Of a stretch of DNA of 48,077 bases, positions 36,761-47,000 are shown piece after piece; the stretch's first letter is position 1; each line of letters begins with the position of its first letter. A program made the translations under genes and the position numbers. This stretch comes from Anaerolineaceae bacterium (GTDB taxonomy: Bacteria > Chloroflexota > Anaerolineae > Anaerolineales > Anaerolineaceae), in assembly GCA_002702705.1 (NCBI GenBank), contig PABH01000066.1:1-48077 (forward strand), given 5' to 3'. The notes beneath the pieces are model-generated. The model saw only the letters and a program-made list of their open reading frames with translations. It had not been told where the DNA came from and did no database searches.

Positions 36761-37868
36761 TTATGAATTCGTAGAGTTTATTGAGGAACCAATAAGTAGA
36801 AAAAAAACACCTTCTAATCATAATGATATATCAATAGGCCTGTTATCCGGAAAGTTAACTTGCAAATTAACGGCATTAAGCCCCATTTTGATACCTTCAC
36901 TAATAATAGATAACGACCAGGATGAAGGTTTCCGGCAAGATTTTTTGAATTTTTATGAAATCCACGGAAAAAAAGTGATTCCTGCTTCCACTTTAAAAGG
37001 CATGCTTCGAGCGACTGCTGAAGCTTTGACCAACAGCTGTGTTTCAATTTTTAGTGGGGAATATGTACACACATTTGATAATCAAATTGAAACAGCCTCT
37101 ATTAAGTTACCAAATTTTGAGAATATTCAAACTTGTTCAAACATACATGCTTTATGCCCTGCTTGCAGAATTTTTGGTATGGCCTCAGGATTTAATACCG
37201 CAGATAATTTATTCTACCGCGGAAAAATATCTATTAGCGATGGGGTTGCAGAATCATGGATATACGATAATCCTACAACAATTATTAAACTTGAATCTCC
37301 GAGGCCAGCAAGGGAAAAAATCTATCAAAAAGAAAATTTTGCTCGTGGAAGAAAATTTTACCCTCACACAGAAAATTTAGAAATTAAAACCGATAATAAA
37401 AACGACAGGGGAAACATACGCCCCTTAAAGCGCGGTACTCAATTTGAGTTTACCGTTTTTTATAAAAACCTTGAAGAACATGAATTGGCAATTTTGATTC
37501 AAACGATTGTTTTGGAATCTGGCTTAAAAATCAATGGAGATAATTCTGTTACATTCTCTCACAATCATCCTGATAAAAATAAAAATGGGGTATACCATAA
37601 AATTGGATATGGTAAACCAGCGGGTTTAGGTTCGTGTCATATCCAAATAACATCATGTGAAGTTCTTAATTTATATGATCGATATACTACCTCTGGTTCC
37701 GGAATAAATGTACAAACAAATACCAATCTACAGAATTGGATACAAAAATATAAACAAATATTTTATAAGGAATTTTCAATCGAGCCAAAATTTAATGATG
37801 TCACCCAATTAACTGCTCCAGCGTATGTCAAACAGCTTTATAAGATTCTTTGTTGGCCAAAAGATTAA
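36753..37868 (+). CDS. RAMP protein, TIGR03986-like
   Basis: About 371 residues from the ATG at 36753, chosen because GGGGAG lies just upstream; the frame opens 54 bases earlier inside csx19. RAMP signatures are VIPASTLKGMLRATAEALT, CPACRIFGMASGFN, FARGRKFYPHTE and a C-terminal IGYGKPAGLGSCHIQI loop. The GRKFYPH motif and large size match the TIGR03986 RAMP family found with type III-D. It is followed after 36 bp by the CARF gene. Confidence 0.82.
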   Translation: MSDYEFVEFIEEPISRKKTPSNHNDISIGLLSGKLTCKLTALSPILIPSLIIDNDQDEGFRQDFLNFYEIHGKKVIPASTLKGMLRATAEALTNSCVSIFSGEYVHTFDNQIETASIKLPNFENIQTCSNIHALCPACRIFGMASGFNTADNLFYRGKISISDGVAESWIYDNPTTIIKLESPRPAREKIYQKENFARGRKFYPHTENLEIKTDNKNDRGNIRPLKRGTQFEFTVFYKNLEEHELAILIQTIVLESGLKINGDNSVTFSHNHPDKNKNGVYHKIGYGKPAGLGSCHIQITSCEVLNLYDRYTTSGSGINVQTNTNLQNWIQKYKQIFYKEFSIEPKFNDVTQLTAPAYVKQLYKILCWPKD

Positions 37869-37904
37869 TAACCGATTCAATAGAATAATTTTTAATGAGG
37901 TGTT

Positions 37905-38954
37905 ATGAAAAAACTTTATATATTAACTGGAGGTCTATCATTAGTAACAAATATTATCGATAATTTAATACAAGAAAATGATAAATCATGGATAAAAATA
38001 GATAAACAATTTAATGAACTTTGTAACAAAAATGAAATCCCAGATTATATTAAAGAAAAAATAAGTAAAATCTCTGATAAAAACACATTAATCAATGAAA
38101 TCAATAAATATGTAAACGGTTTAAATGTTGGAATTGAAAAAAATATCGACAAATATTCTGCGGAAATATCATCATTACTCTCTTTAATAAAGGAAACACC
38201 CATTGACAATTCAGATGAGATATTAATTTTAAGTTCAGATACACGGGAAGGTATTTTTTGTGCTTATCTGAACGCATTAATTTTATCATCTGCAAACTAT
38301 ATCAAAATTTTAAAAAAACCAGGGTTAGGAAAACTAGAAGAAGAACAGTTTTCAAACAGACAAAATTTTATTTGTTTAAATATCACAGAAACTCCAATTG
38401 CAATAAAAATTATTAAAGATTATGACCCAGAAAATATAGAAAATCTTCAAGATAATGGGTTGCAAAATTTTTTTAAAGAATTAACAACAGTCATAATTAA
38501 TGCACTGAATCGAGGTCTTGATATAGAAATTATCTTTACAGGGGGGTTTAAGGCAGGAATTCCTTTAATAACCCAGGTGGTTTCCTGGCTTCCGGAAGAC
38601 ATTAACATTGTGATGTCATCCAAGGTAGAGAAAAAACAAAAATTGTTAAAAACTCCAATCATAAATTCAATTGGATACACGGAAGTCCATAAACTTATTT
38701 TAATTAATCTTTTTGAAAAAATTGACATTTCCAGCGACAAAAATTTTATTGCTCTAAAAAATAAATATTCAAGTGAACATAATATCATCTTTAGACAAGA
38801 GAAATATCCAAATGTTTTTGATGTTGATCCTCTTGCTAAGAGTCAAAAAGATGTCCACTTAAAACCACTTGGAGAAGCCTTATGGTATGTTACAAAAGAA
38901 TTGTTAAACTCAAAAAAGTATGGTGAAATCGTTTTTAAGAAATTAAATTCTTAG
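37905..38954 (+). CDS. CARF-domain protein (Csm6/APE2256-like sensor)
   Basis: A 349-residue protein. The N-terminal strand KKLYILTGGLSLVTNII, a second strand ILILSSDTREGIFCAYLNAL (~106-125) and IIFTGGFKAGIPLITQ (TGGFK at 212-216) are the ligand-binding elements of CARF domains that bind cyclic oligoadenylates, as in the APE2256/TIGR02619 family. No HEPN RxxxxH motif is evident, so it is either a sensor, a ring nuclease, or a partner of the membrane protein encoded 20 bp downstream. The upstream Cas10 GGDD would supply its ligand. An AGGTG site precedes the ATG. Confidence 0.8.
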   Translation: MKKLYILTGGLSLVTNIIDNLIQENDKSWIKIDKQFNELCNKNEIPDYIKEKISKISDKNTLINEINKYVNGLNVGIEKNIDKYSAEISSLLSLIKETPIDNSDEILILSSDTREGIFCAYLNALILSSANYIKILKKPGLGKLEEEQFSNRQNFICLNITETPIAIKIIKDYDPENIENLQDNGLQNFFKELTTVIINALNRGLDIEIIFTGGFKAGIPLITQVVSWLPEDINIVMSSKVEKKQKLLKTPIINSIGYTEVHKLILINLFEKIDISSDKNFIALKNKYSSEHNIIFRQEKYPNVFDVDPLAKSQKDVHLKPLGEALWYVTKELLNSKKYGEIVFKKLNS

Positions 38955-38974
38955 GAAAGAAAACTGAGTTAATT

Positions 38975-40504
38975 ATGGGTAATCCTTTAATTGGAAAGAC
39001 ATATTCTAAAATGAGTTCTTCTTCAGATAATTGGAATGATTATAAAAATGAAGAATTATTCTTATATTTTGATGAAAAAACAATAGGAGAGGTTGAACTT
39101 AATTTTTCTTCTCGGACCGGCTTTGTGCCGATTATCATGCAAAAAAACATCATAATTCGTTGTGAGTATCCTGAAAACAAAAAAATTGAAGAGATATCAA
39201 AAGAATTAAAACCCAATGATAATAATTACCATAAAGAGACCTTGAAACATGCTCCTTTTTGGATTGAAAAAGCAGCTTCGGTTCCTTTACTGTCTTGTAC
39301 TCCAAAGACAATTGAACACTATATCATTCTTTATAATTTATCGCTTTTATGTAGTTTGGCTATTCAAAACGTCCGACTCCCCAGCGATGAATTAAGATAT
39401 TCAGATGTATTACTCACTCGTTTAAAATTTAGAATTTTGGCATCAATATATAAGTTTATTTTTCCGGATAAAAAAGAAGAGGTATTTATATCTTTACCTA
39501 ATTTCATGGAATTATTAAGACAATCCCGAGTTGAGTATGCTGAATTATTACTTAATCATCCGAAATTGGTTCAATTTTCCTTAATCGAAACAGAAAGTGA
39601 ATTTAAACATACGGATTGGAATCTTGATGAAGAAATAGATTTATTGATTTTTGATCAAAACAGTACGCATATTAATAAGAAAAAGATTTGGTCTTTTGCC
39701 AATGAAAATTCATTTGATATAAACTTCACAGACACCATTATTTCTAATTGGTACTTACGAAATCATGACCTACTTAACACAAACTGCATAGTTTCACAAA
39801 TCTTTAATTGCGTTGGCATAAATTGGATACAAGTTGTGATAATTTCTGGTGCAGTACTAGGCTTTATCGCCTTCTTCGGTCAGACACTCAATTGGGATGG
39901 AGCGATTGTCTTAAGTTTATTGGGTTACGGATTTTTTATAAGTGTTTTATATCCTTTGTTTTTAATACTTGCCAATACAATTTTTTCTACAAACAGAAAG
40001 GTAATGTCTAAACAAATATTTTATCCTTTTGCCCCCAAAGTTACTTCAATGATTATCGTTGGAGCTGTTGGAGTAATTGGATTATCAGATACAGTTGTGA
40101 AATATGCGTTTTCAGCGTTCAATTCACAAGAATCGTCCACATTAATTTTTGGAATCCCCTTAACGTCATTTTTTCTGATTTTGGGTTGTTATCTACTTTC
40201 CTTTGTCTATATTTATCTAGAGGTTGAGAGGAACAATATTTCCCTAAGGAAATTTTCATATAAACCGTACTTGCTGTTTTTTTACAGTTTATCGATTGCC
40301 TTTTGGGTTTGTGCGATACTTGCCTGGTTTGCAGTGCCTTTAAATTTTTCCCTGGCTGATGAAATCGTCGAGTTAGAAAGAACAATAAATTTGATTAATC
40401 CAATTTCATTTGATTTTGTAATGGTTACTTCTGCGATCTCGATGGTAATTGGTTTGTATTCACAAGTTTTTTGGCAGGATAAATCAATAACGGAGCCGAT
40501 CTGA
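38975..40504 (+). CDS. Polytopic membrane protein of the CRISPR operon, unknown family
   Basis: A 509-residue protein. The N-terminal ~280 residues are soluble, mixed helix/strand. The C-terminal half has about six hydrophobic helices near 284-303, 309-335, 356-376, 388-413, 432-455 and 477-497, ending in a short polar tail. It lies 20 bp after the CARF gene and 1 bp before cas6, so it is a fixed member of the operon. It is not CorA: there are six, not two, membrane helices and no GMN motif. A membrane effector controlled by cyclic oligoadenylates through the CARF protein is the simplest idea, but no such family is recognised here. Confidence 0.75.
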   Translation: MGNPLIGKTYSKMSSSSDNWNDYKNEELFLYFDEKTIGEVELNFSSRTGFVPIIMQKNIIIRCEYPENKKIEEISKELKPNDNNYHKETLKHAPFWIEKAASVPLLSCTPKTIEHYIILYNLSLLCSLAIQNVRLPSDELRYSDVLLTRLKFRILASIYKFIFPDKKEEVFISLPNFMELLRQSRVEYAELLLNHPKLVQFSLIETESEFKHTDWNLDEEIDLLIFDQNSTHINKKKIWSFANENSFDINFTDTIISNWYLRNHDLLNTNCIVSQIFNCVGINWIQVVIISGAVLGFIAFFGQTLNWDGAIVLSLLGYGFFISVLYPLFLILANTIFSTNRKVMSKQIFYPFAPKVTSMIIVGAVGVIGLSDTVVKYAFSAFNSQESSTLIFGIPLTSFFLILGCYLLSFVYIYLEVERNNISLRKFSYKPYLLFFYSLSIAFWVCAILAWFAVPLNFSLADEIVELERTINLINPISFDFVMVTSAISMVIGLYSQVFWQDKSITEPI

Positions 40505-40505
40505 T

Positions 40506-41396
40506 ATGAAAGAAGTCTATTCCACTACACTCAACTTTCGCGCACTGAATGATGTTAACCAAATCCCATATACTGGGGAAATGATACGCGGTTGGTTTTT
40601 AAATCAAATTGGATTGTTTGAACCGGATCTATCAGAAATTTTACATAAAGGCAATTCTCTACGTCCTTATACGGTTTCCCCGATTTTTGCAGGATCAAAA
40701 ATCGCAAGATCTCTCAAAACAGGGGATTACTGTTGGTTGAGAATTACAACATTGAGTCAAGAATTCAGCGAATTTATTGAACACAAATTCATTAAAGAAA
40801 TGCAATCCATTATAAAAATAACCAACGCTGAATTAAATAATCCCGGACTATTACTGGAGTTACAATCCGATAAAAACCATTCTGGTAAGCTATGGGAATT
40901 TGATGACAATTATCAAAGTTTGTTAACATCTGCGTTTCAGGACAAAAATAATAAAATCGAATTAAATTTTTATACACCTACATCAATAAAGGTCAGCGAT
41001 ACGGAAAGCGGTATCGAGAAAGATCTCCCTTTACCCATTCCGGATTTAATTTTTAAAAATTTAATAGACACATGGGAACAATTTTCATCTATTAAATTAC
41101 CAACTAATTTACGGGAATTTATAAGAATTTATGTGGCGGTAAATGAACATCGAATATCTACCCAACGGTGTATTTTTTCCTCCAATAAAAATGATTCGTA
41201 CGGAGAAAGGGCGATTGTCGGATTTGTTGGGAATGTGAAATTGATTTTTTTACCCCCAAAAAATAAGGAAATAAAAAACGATACCAGTGAATATATTACC
41301 TTTACAAAGGCTTTAGCCTCATTCGGACAATATTGTGGTGTAGGGCACCGAACACCAATTGGTTTTGGTCAAATGAAAATCATGTATACCAGATAG
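40506..41396 (+). CDS. cas6: Cas6 pre-crRNA endoribonuclease
   Basis: A 296-residue Cas6-type RAMP: an N-terminal strand with LRPYTVSPIFAG (~52-63) and the C-terminal glycine-rich GVGHRTPIGFGQMKI loop (~280-294). Cas6 cuts the repeat transcript, leaving the 8-nt ATTGAAAC tag of type III crRNAs, which matches the 3' end of the repeats here. It is the last gene of the operon and is followed after 278 bp by the array. Confidence 0.85.
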   Translation: MKEVYSTTLNFRALNDVNQIPYTGEMIRGWFLNQIGLFEPDLSEILHKGNSLRPYTVSPIFAGSKIARSLKTGDYCWLRITTLSQEFSEFIEHKFIKEMQSIIKITNAELNNPGLLLELQSDKNHSGKLWEFDDNYQSLLTSAFQDKNNKIELNFYTPTSIKVSDTESGIEKDLPLPIPDLIFKNLIDTWEQFSSIKLPTNLREFIRIYVAVNEHRISTQRCIFSSNKNDSYGERAIVGFVGNVKLIFLPPKNKEIKNDTSEYITFTKALASFGQYCGVGHRTPIGFGQMKIMYTR

Positions 41397-41674
41397 ATAA
41401 GAGGAGAGAGAATAATACATATTTAAATAATCTACCGTGTCTATAAGAACCACTTATAAATGAGAATCAGGTTCGGAACCAGTGATTCCGCGAGGTTTTA
41501 TTATGAATTACCGAGAAAGCAATGAAAAAAATCTGATAACAAATCATCCATAAAATTAATTTTCGATTAAAAATATATGGTTTCCTCAAGGTGGTTCGAA
41601 AATTGGCACACAACTATCGATTTAGTGAGAAATTTATATGAACGAATGTGATTCAGCGAGTTGTTTGTGATAGA
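41397..41674 (+). promoter_or_regulatory. CRISPR leader region
   Basis: A 278-bp AT-rich stretch between cas6 and the first repeat with no supported gene. Repeats carry the GATTGAAAC end on the downstream side, so the array is transcribed left to right and this segment should contain the leader and promoter. No specific promoter boxes were convincing. Confidence 0.6.
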
Positions 41675-42311
41675 GTCACAAAAGCCTAAGCCCCATGAAG
41701 GGGATTGAAACGAAATGAATACCCACCTTACCAATACACTTAATAGCGTCAGGTCACAAAAGCCTAAGCCCCATGAAGGGGATTGAAACAAGTACCCAGG
41801 CCACGCCATCAAGCACCATTCCAACAGTCACAAAAGCCTAAGCCCCATGAAGGGGATTGAAACGTATTTCTGTATCTTCTACGATTACGGTTACATCTTG
41901 GTCACAAAAGCCTAAGCCCCATGAAGGGGATTGAAACTTGTATATCCTTCCATTTTATCCTCTCTTATTCACGAGTCACAAAAGCCTAAGCCCCATGAAG
42001 GGGATTGAAACCCTGGTCCTCCATAATAGAGAAGTGCTTCCCAAATAGAGTCACAAAAGCCTAAGCCCCATGAAGGGGATTGAAACCTAACCGACCCTTC
42101 AAAGTGATTCACGGTCTCAAACAAGTCACAAAAGCCTAAGCCCCATGAAGGGGATTGAAACAAAGCCATTGGTATACTCAAACCACCTAACAACCAAAAA
42201 GTCACAAAAGCCTAAGCCCCATGAAGGGGATTGAAACTTTCCCCGTGGGGACCGGTGAAAATAACTGAGCCGATGTCACAAAAGCCTAAGCCCCATGAAG
42301 GGGATTGAAAC
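41675..42311 (+). CRISPR. CRISPR array, nine 37-bp repeats and eight spacers
   Basis: Nine identical 37-base repeats begin at 41675, 41753, 41827, 41901, 41975, 42050, 42125, 42201 and 42275 and end at 42311. Each starts GTCACAAAAGCC, carries a small CCCC-ATGAA-GGGG hairpin and ends GGGGATTGAAAC. The eight spacers are 41, 37, 37, 37, 37, 38, 38, 39 and 37 bases if counted in order (41, 37, 37, 37, 37, 38, 38, 39, with the last spacer 42238-42274 of 37 being the eighth; the fourth is 41938-41974). Because the terminal repeat is also undecayed, there is no visible trailer degeneration. The type III-like 3' end agrees with the adjacent cas operon. No cas1/cas2 is nearby. Confidence 0.97.
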
Positions 42312-42479
42312 ATTGAATTGAAGAATATATAACACTGACCGGGTTAGACTTTACCAGGCATAGTCGCCACATGTTTATCACCCAGCGTCGCCCGGTGTTT
42401 ACCACCCTGGTAATAATAGCAGTGGCAGAATCTCTCCTATGGAAAACAAAGAAGAGCCAAGAGCAAGGAAGGTATCCAC

Positions 42480-42598
42480 GTGAACATCATACGAGAAACC
42501 ATCTATCGCTTAAGAGCCGGGGAAAGCGAACGGCAAATATCAAAAGATCGGTTTATCCAAACCAACAATTCATAAATACAACTAACTCACAGCCGAAG
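42480..42598 (+). pseudogene. IS21-family IstA N-terminal relic
   Basis: A GTG at 42480 opens NIIRETIYRLRAGESERQIS, the N-terminal helix of IS21 IstA transposases. After a one-base shift it continues GLSKPTIHKYN, the recognition helix, and then stops. Only ~40 residues remain. It lies 169 bp after the last CRISPR repeat. Confidence 0.6.
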
Positions 42599-42603
42599 GC
42601 GAA

Positions 42604-42695
42604 TTAATTAATATCAGAATTGGTACCATTACAAAACCCCCTCTATCACATATGGTTTTTACGAAAAAAGTTTTCTCAATCTGAAATATTTGAAG
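42604..42695 (+). repeat. Diverged repeat, copy A
   Basis: Shares blocks with 43507-43605: TATCAGAATT, GTACCATTAC, CCTCTATCAC and AAAAGTTTTCTCAATC in the same order and direction, with copy B carrying an extra dozen bases in the middle. Probably the decayed end of the same mobile element present twice. Confidence 0.5.
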
Positions 42696-42829
42696 TTAAG
42701 TATACTCAGACAGCTACACCTTCACCATCAGGAGCAACGAATCAGGATAGTTTACTAAATCCAACAGGAACCCCAATAGAAAGTCTAGTAAACGCTCACA
42801 TAAAAACTTTTCCAATTACCAGAACATAC

Positions 42830-43099
42830 TCAATCCTCATATTTAAAAAATAGTTCCTCAAAATTAAATTTTGCATAAATTAATTCTTTGACCATTTCCT
42901 TACACTCATCAACTAGAGAAAACGCGTCTTGACCCTTGTAATCATTACTTTGTAAATCAAATTCGATAGTGTCAAGTAACGCATAAAATATATGCAAATC
43001 GAGTGTATTAGTTTTATTTTTTTCGTGGATTGCTAAGATATCTTCATAGGTTAGTAGAGATTTTTTCCTAAAGTCGACGACCATATCAAACTCATTCAT
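42830..43099 (-). CDS. Small hypothetical protein
   Basis: An 89-residue acidic helical protein on the minus strand, opposite to its neighbours. Features include an N-terminal MNEFDMVVDFRKKSLLTYED, a central LHIFYALLDTIEFDL and a C-terminal ELIYAKFNFEELFFKYED. A GAGGAGC ribosome site lies just before the ATG. No motif is recognised. It is the only likely intact gene between the array and the large secreted protein. Confidence 0.55.
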   Translation of the reverse strand: MNEFDMVVDFRKKSLLTYEDILAIHEKNKTNTLDLHIFYALLDTIEFDLQSNDYKGQDAFSLVDECKEMVKELIYAKFNFEELFFKYED

Positions 43100-44024
43100 T
43101 TTTGCTCCTCTTGAGAAATTAATTTATTATAACTACTTAATCCTAATGATAGCGATTCAAGCCAAAGAAAATTTGTTCTATAATATATTCTATTATGTTT
43201 TTTGTCAAGTATTTTTGGGTAATTTGACTTTTCAATTAAGCAAATAGCCATCAATAACAAATTAAAATGTCGATGAGCAAATTGTCACTACCCGGTGCAC
43301 TACGGATGCCGGTCGAGTATAGGCAGCTGCCAGCGCTGATATCAGCACCACCCGATGGCAGACGACTATTATTGACAGACGATCTGGGGAAAGAATTTAG
43401 TGAGGATCATGAAGAAATCTTTTTTATCACTACTTCCGGTGAACAATCTCAGGGACTTATTTTTCTGATTACTACGAAGAAGATGACGTTGGATTACAGT
43501 TTTGCGACAAGGTGAATTTATATCAGAATTCGTACCATTACGAAACCACTTCGAACATCCTCTATCACCTATATTTTTGACGAAAAAGTTTTCTCAATCG
43601 TCTCATGTTTGTAATTTGAATAGATCCGCATTCATACGAACTTTTTGTGCCAAAAACCCCTCTGGTCTTACTCTATTTATGAAACCGATTAAGATTTTGT
43701 TTCCTTAGTTTGTTAAAAGATATTCCAAACATTTTCATTTGATTCGCCAGTCTGGGATAAAAAAAATACCTTTCTGGTTCGTAGAAAGAGGGGTAAATGA
43801 CTTTTGATCTTTTTGAACCACCGAAACAATTCATATATCACTTTTGGTTAGCTCACAATTTTTTATTCGGGTCAGAAAATGATTATCTAACATTGGTAGA
43901 TTTCACTAACGCAAAATTGATTCTTCAAATTTGAAAATATACTTAAAAAACGATGGTTTTTTACACAAAAAAGATATACAATAATAAAAATGAAGTTATA
44001 AATCCAAGGAAACTGGAGGGGGCT
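43100..44024. other. Decayed intergenic region with repeat and relic frames
   Basis: No well-supported gene. An 82-codon plus frame at 43267-43515 has unusual base use for the neighbourhood and no recognised motif; it may be a relic. A 45-codon frame at 43797-43934 (beginning MTFDLFEPPKQF) has an AGAGGGG site before its ATG and could be a small protein or a fragment. A diverged repeat copy lies at 43507-43605. Confidence 0.4.
43507..43605 (+). repeat. Diverged repeat, copy B
   Basis: Matches copy A at 42604-42695 in the same direction through several 10-17-base identical blocks, with about 12 extra bases in the middle. Confidence 0.5.
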
Positions 44025-47000
44025 ATGAAATCACTTAATCCCAAAAACAAGCTAATTAAACAGTTCTTTTATTCATTTTTCATTTTTTCATTTATTTTCT
44101 CACAGCCCGGATTGATCGTTCTGGCAAAACCGGAAATTTTTCATCCTTCGGAAGAAATTAATAATATTATTGATTATTCTTTAAAGACTTTTTTAAAAAC
44201 TGAAAGCTTCATCAAACAAACCCTTCTGGTTGCATCCGATGAGGTTTTTGTTTTCCTTCCTTTATTATTAAATAATTACCAAAATGTGCCCAAAGATGGT
44301 CCGGACCTGAAAATTACAAAAAGCGACCAGGGCGCAACCGGTATTCCCGGAGAATCCCTGGTATATGAAATAACGATTAATAATTTCGGACCTGGTGATG
44401 CATCCGGTGTGGTTGTTGTTGAAACTATTCCGGAGAATACGACGTTTAATGCAAACCAAAGTACAAATGGCTGGTCGGTGATTTCCGGAACCAATCAGGT
44501 TCAGTATGAAGTTGGAAACTTCGCTGAAGCTGAAAGTGAAACTTTACATTTCGCAGTTACCCTTAACAGTGATATCCAGCCAACAGTTCCCTCGATCACC
44601 AACACGGTGACGATATCTGATGATGAAAGTCATGGTTTGGATCCGAACCCGAATAACAATCGAGCCGTAGAAACCACCCTCATTGAACCACCCACAGGAA
44701 ATATTGATTTAAATGTACAGCTTTCAACGGTCTCCGCAACGACTACGCCAGGAGACGCTGTAATTTATTCAATTTCTTATGCTAATAACGGTACAGAACC
44801 AGCCAGCGGCGTAGTAATTACGGAATCTTTACCAGATCAAACAACTTTTAATGAACTTCTCAGTACATCCGGTTGGTCAGCCGGAAGTGAAAATGAAATC
44901 CTGTTCTCTGTTGGCGATTTGGCAGCATCCGAAAATAGATCCGTTTCTTTTGCTGTAACTGTCAATGACCCGATACCAGCCGGAATCGTGACAATCGAGA
45001 ATGCGGTGACCATCACCGATGACCTGACACATGGTGCGGATTTAAATATATTCGATAATTCAGATTCTGTTTCTATTCCCTTAGAAGCCCAGCCAGATCT
45101 TTCCCTCGTGGTACAAGAAAATGCTGCGAACATAACACCCGGAGATACCCTGAATTATTCAATCCAGGGTTCAAACCTTGGAAATCAGGGGGCAACCGGT
45201 GTAACCATCAATGCCCAACTCCCTGCAAATACCATCTTTAATGCCGCCGGTTCAACAACCGGCTGGCTACAGGTTGGCAGCACCTCTGAATATCAGTTCT
45301 CTTTAGGTTCTTTGCTCGCTGAAACAAATTCCAATGTGTTGTTTTCAGTCATGGTGACCGATAGTGTGCCTTCCGGTGTTGAAACTATCTCCGGAATATT
45401 CACTATTTTTGATGATTCCAGTAATGGTGTCGACCCGGATTTAACCAATAATACGGTGAATCGCAGCACAACGCTTGTGGCTGCCCCTGATTTAACCCTC
45501 ACCAAAAGTGCAGATTCATCCCTTGTAAAACCCGGTGAAGTATTGATATATACCCTGGCGTATGCTAACCAGGGAAACCAGGGTGCCAGTGGGGTTGAGC
45601 TTATTGAAACATTACCCGAAAACACCAGCTTTGATCCAACCCACAGCAGCATCGGTTGGCAGCAGGTGGATTCCAACACACAATACACTTTTGCGCTCAA
45701 CACCCTAAACAGCGGAATTAATAATAGCGTTACCTTTGCCGTGCAGGTAACTGATACTCCACCGGATGGTTTTGATACGGTTTCCAATACTGCGGAAATC
45801 CACGATGACGGAAATAACGGAACAGACCTTAACATCAACGATAATACCGCCTCCCTACAAACAACGCTAAGTCTGGCTCCCGATCTATCGATCTCAAAAA
45901 ATGGAAAAGCTCTCATTGAACCCGGTGATTCCATACCTTACACTATTACCTACGCCAACAGCGGCTATGCTCCAGCAACCCAGGTTGTAATCACGGAAGC
46001 CTTACCGGATAACACAACCATTAACACGGCTTTGAGTGACCCCACCTGGGTACAAATCGGAAGCACTAATCAATACACTTATACCCTTTCAGAGTTGGCT
46101 TCTGGCGCAAATGGTGAGGTAATTTTTGCAGTAGATGTAAATGATCCCATCCCGGATGGAACCGCCTCAGTTATTAATATGGCTTCGATCAGTGATGATG
46201 GAACCCACGGTATGGATCCGCAGACAGAGAATAATACCGGTACTTTCACCAGCCTGTTTTCCAGCGGACCGACCGAATTTTGCGGCACGATCTCCGAAAA
46301 CACGACCTGGTCAGCAAACCAGAGTCCGTATGTATTAACTTGTGATGTAACAATAAATGCTGGTGTAACCCTGACCATTGAAGCCGGGACAATCATCAAA
46401 CCCAACAGCACCAGCCGGAAGCTGAATGTTAACGGTACCTTGCAGGCTGTTGGGACAGAAAGATTACCGATTACTTTTACCTCCTATAAAGATGACAGCG
46501 TTGGTGGAGACACCAACGGGGATGCGGATGTGACATCCCCCACCCGTGGTGATTGGTCCACCATTTACGTTGGTGATACCGGTCAAGTTAACATGAACTA
46601 CGTTGCTTTACGATATGGCGGATACAGTTCTTCTTATTATGCGAACCTTTACCTGACCCAAAACGCTTCAGCCATCGTCGAAAATTCGGTCATCGCCCAA
46701 AGCTCTTATTATGGGATTCGGGTGAATAACACCACATCCGGAAAAGAGAGCCATCTTACCGTAAACAATTCGATTATTGAAAATAATACGCAGCGTGGAG
46801 TTTTTATTTACACATCCAACGGCGGGACCAGTCAGGTGAATGTGACCAATACACTACTTCAAGGAAACGGAAACACAGGGTTTGAAACCAATAATGTTTC
46901 CGGATTAACTCTCAACAACAACACTTTCACAAACAATGAGGGATATGCTGCCTACCTCTCCTTCAGCAGCGGTTCTTACTCTTCCCTCACCTCTAACTCT

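Noticed and set aside
38975-40504. CorA-type channel
   Set aside because: About six membrane helices and no GMN motif; CorA has two helices and the motif.
30457-41396. cas1/cas2 in the CRISPR locus
   Set aside because: Each gene was assigned to effector, accessory or processing roles; none has Cas1 or Cas2 features.
43267-43515. 82-codon plus-strand frame
   Set aside because: Composition unlike neighbours, no ribosome site and no motif; more likely a relic than a gene.
45293-45934. Minus-strand 213-codon open frame
   Set aside because: It lies antisense to the continuous secreted-protein gene, whose domain repeats show the plus strand is coding.
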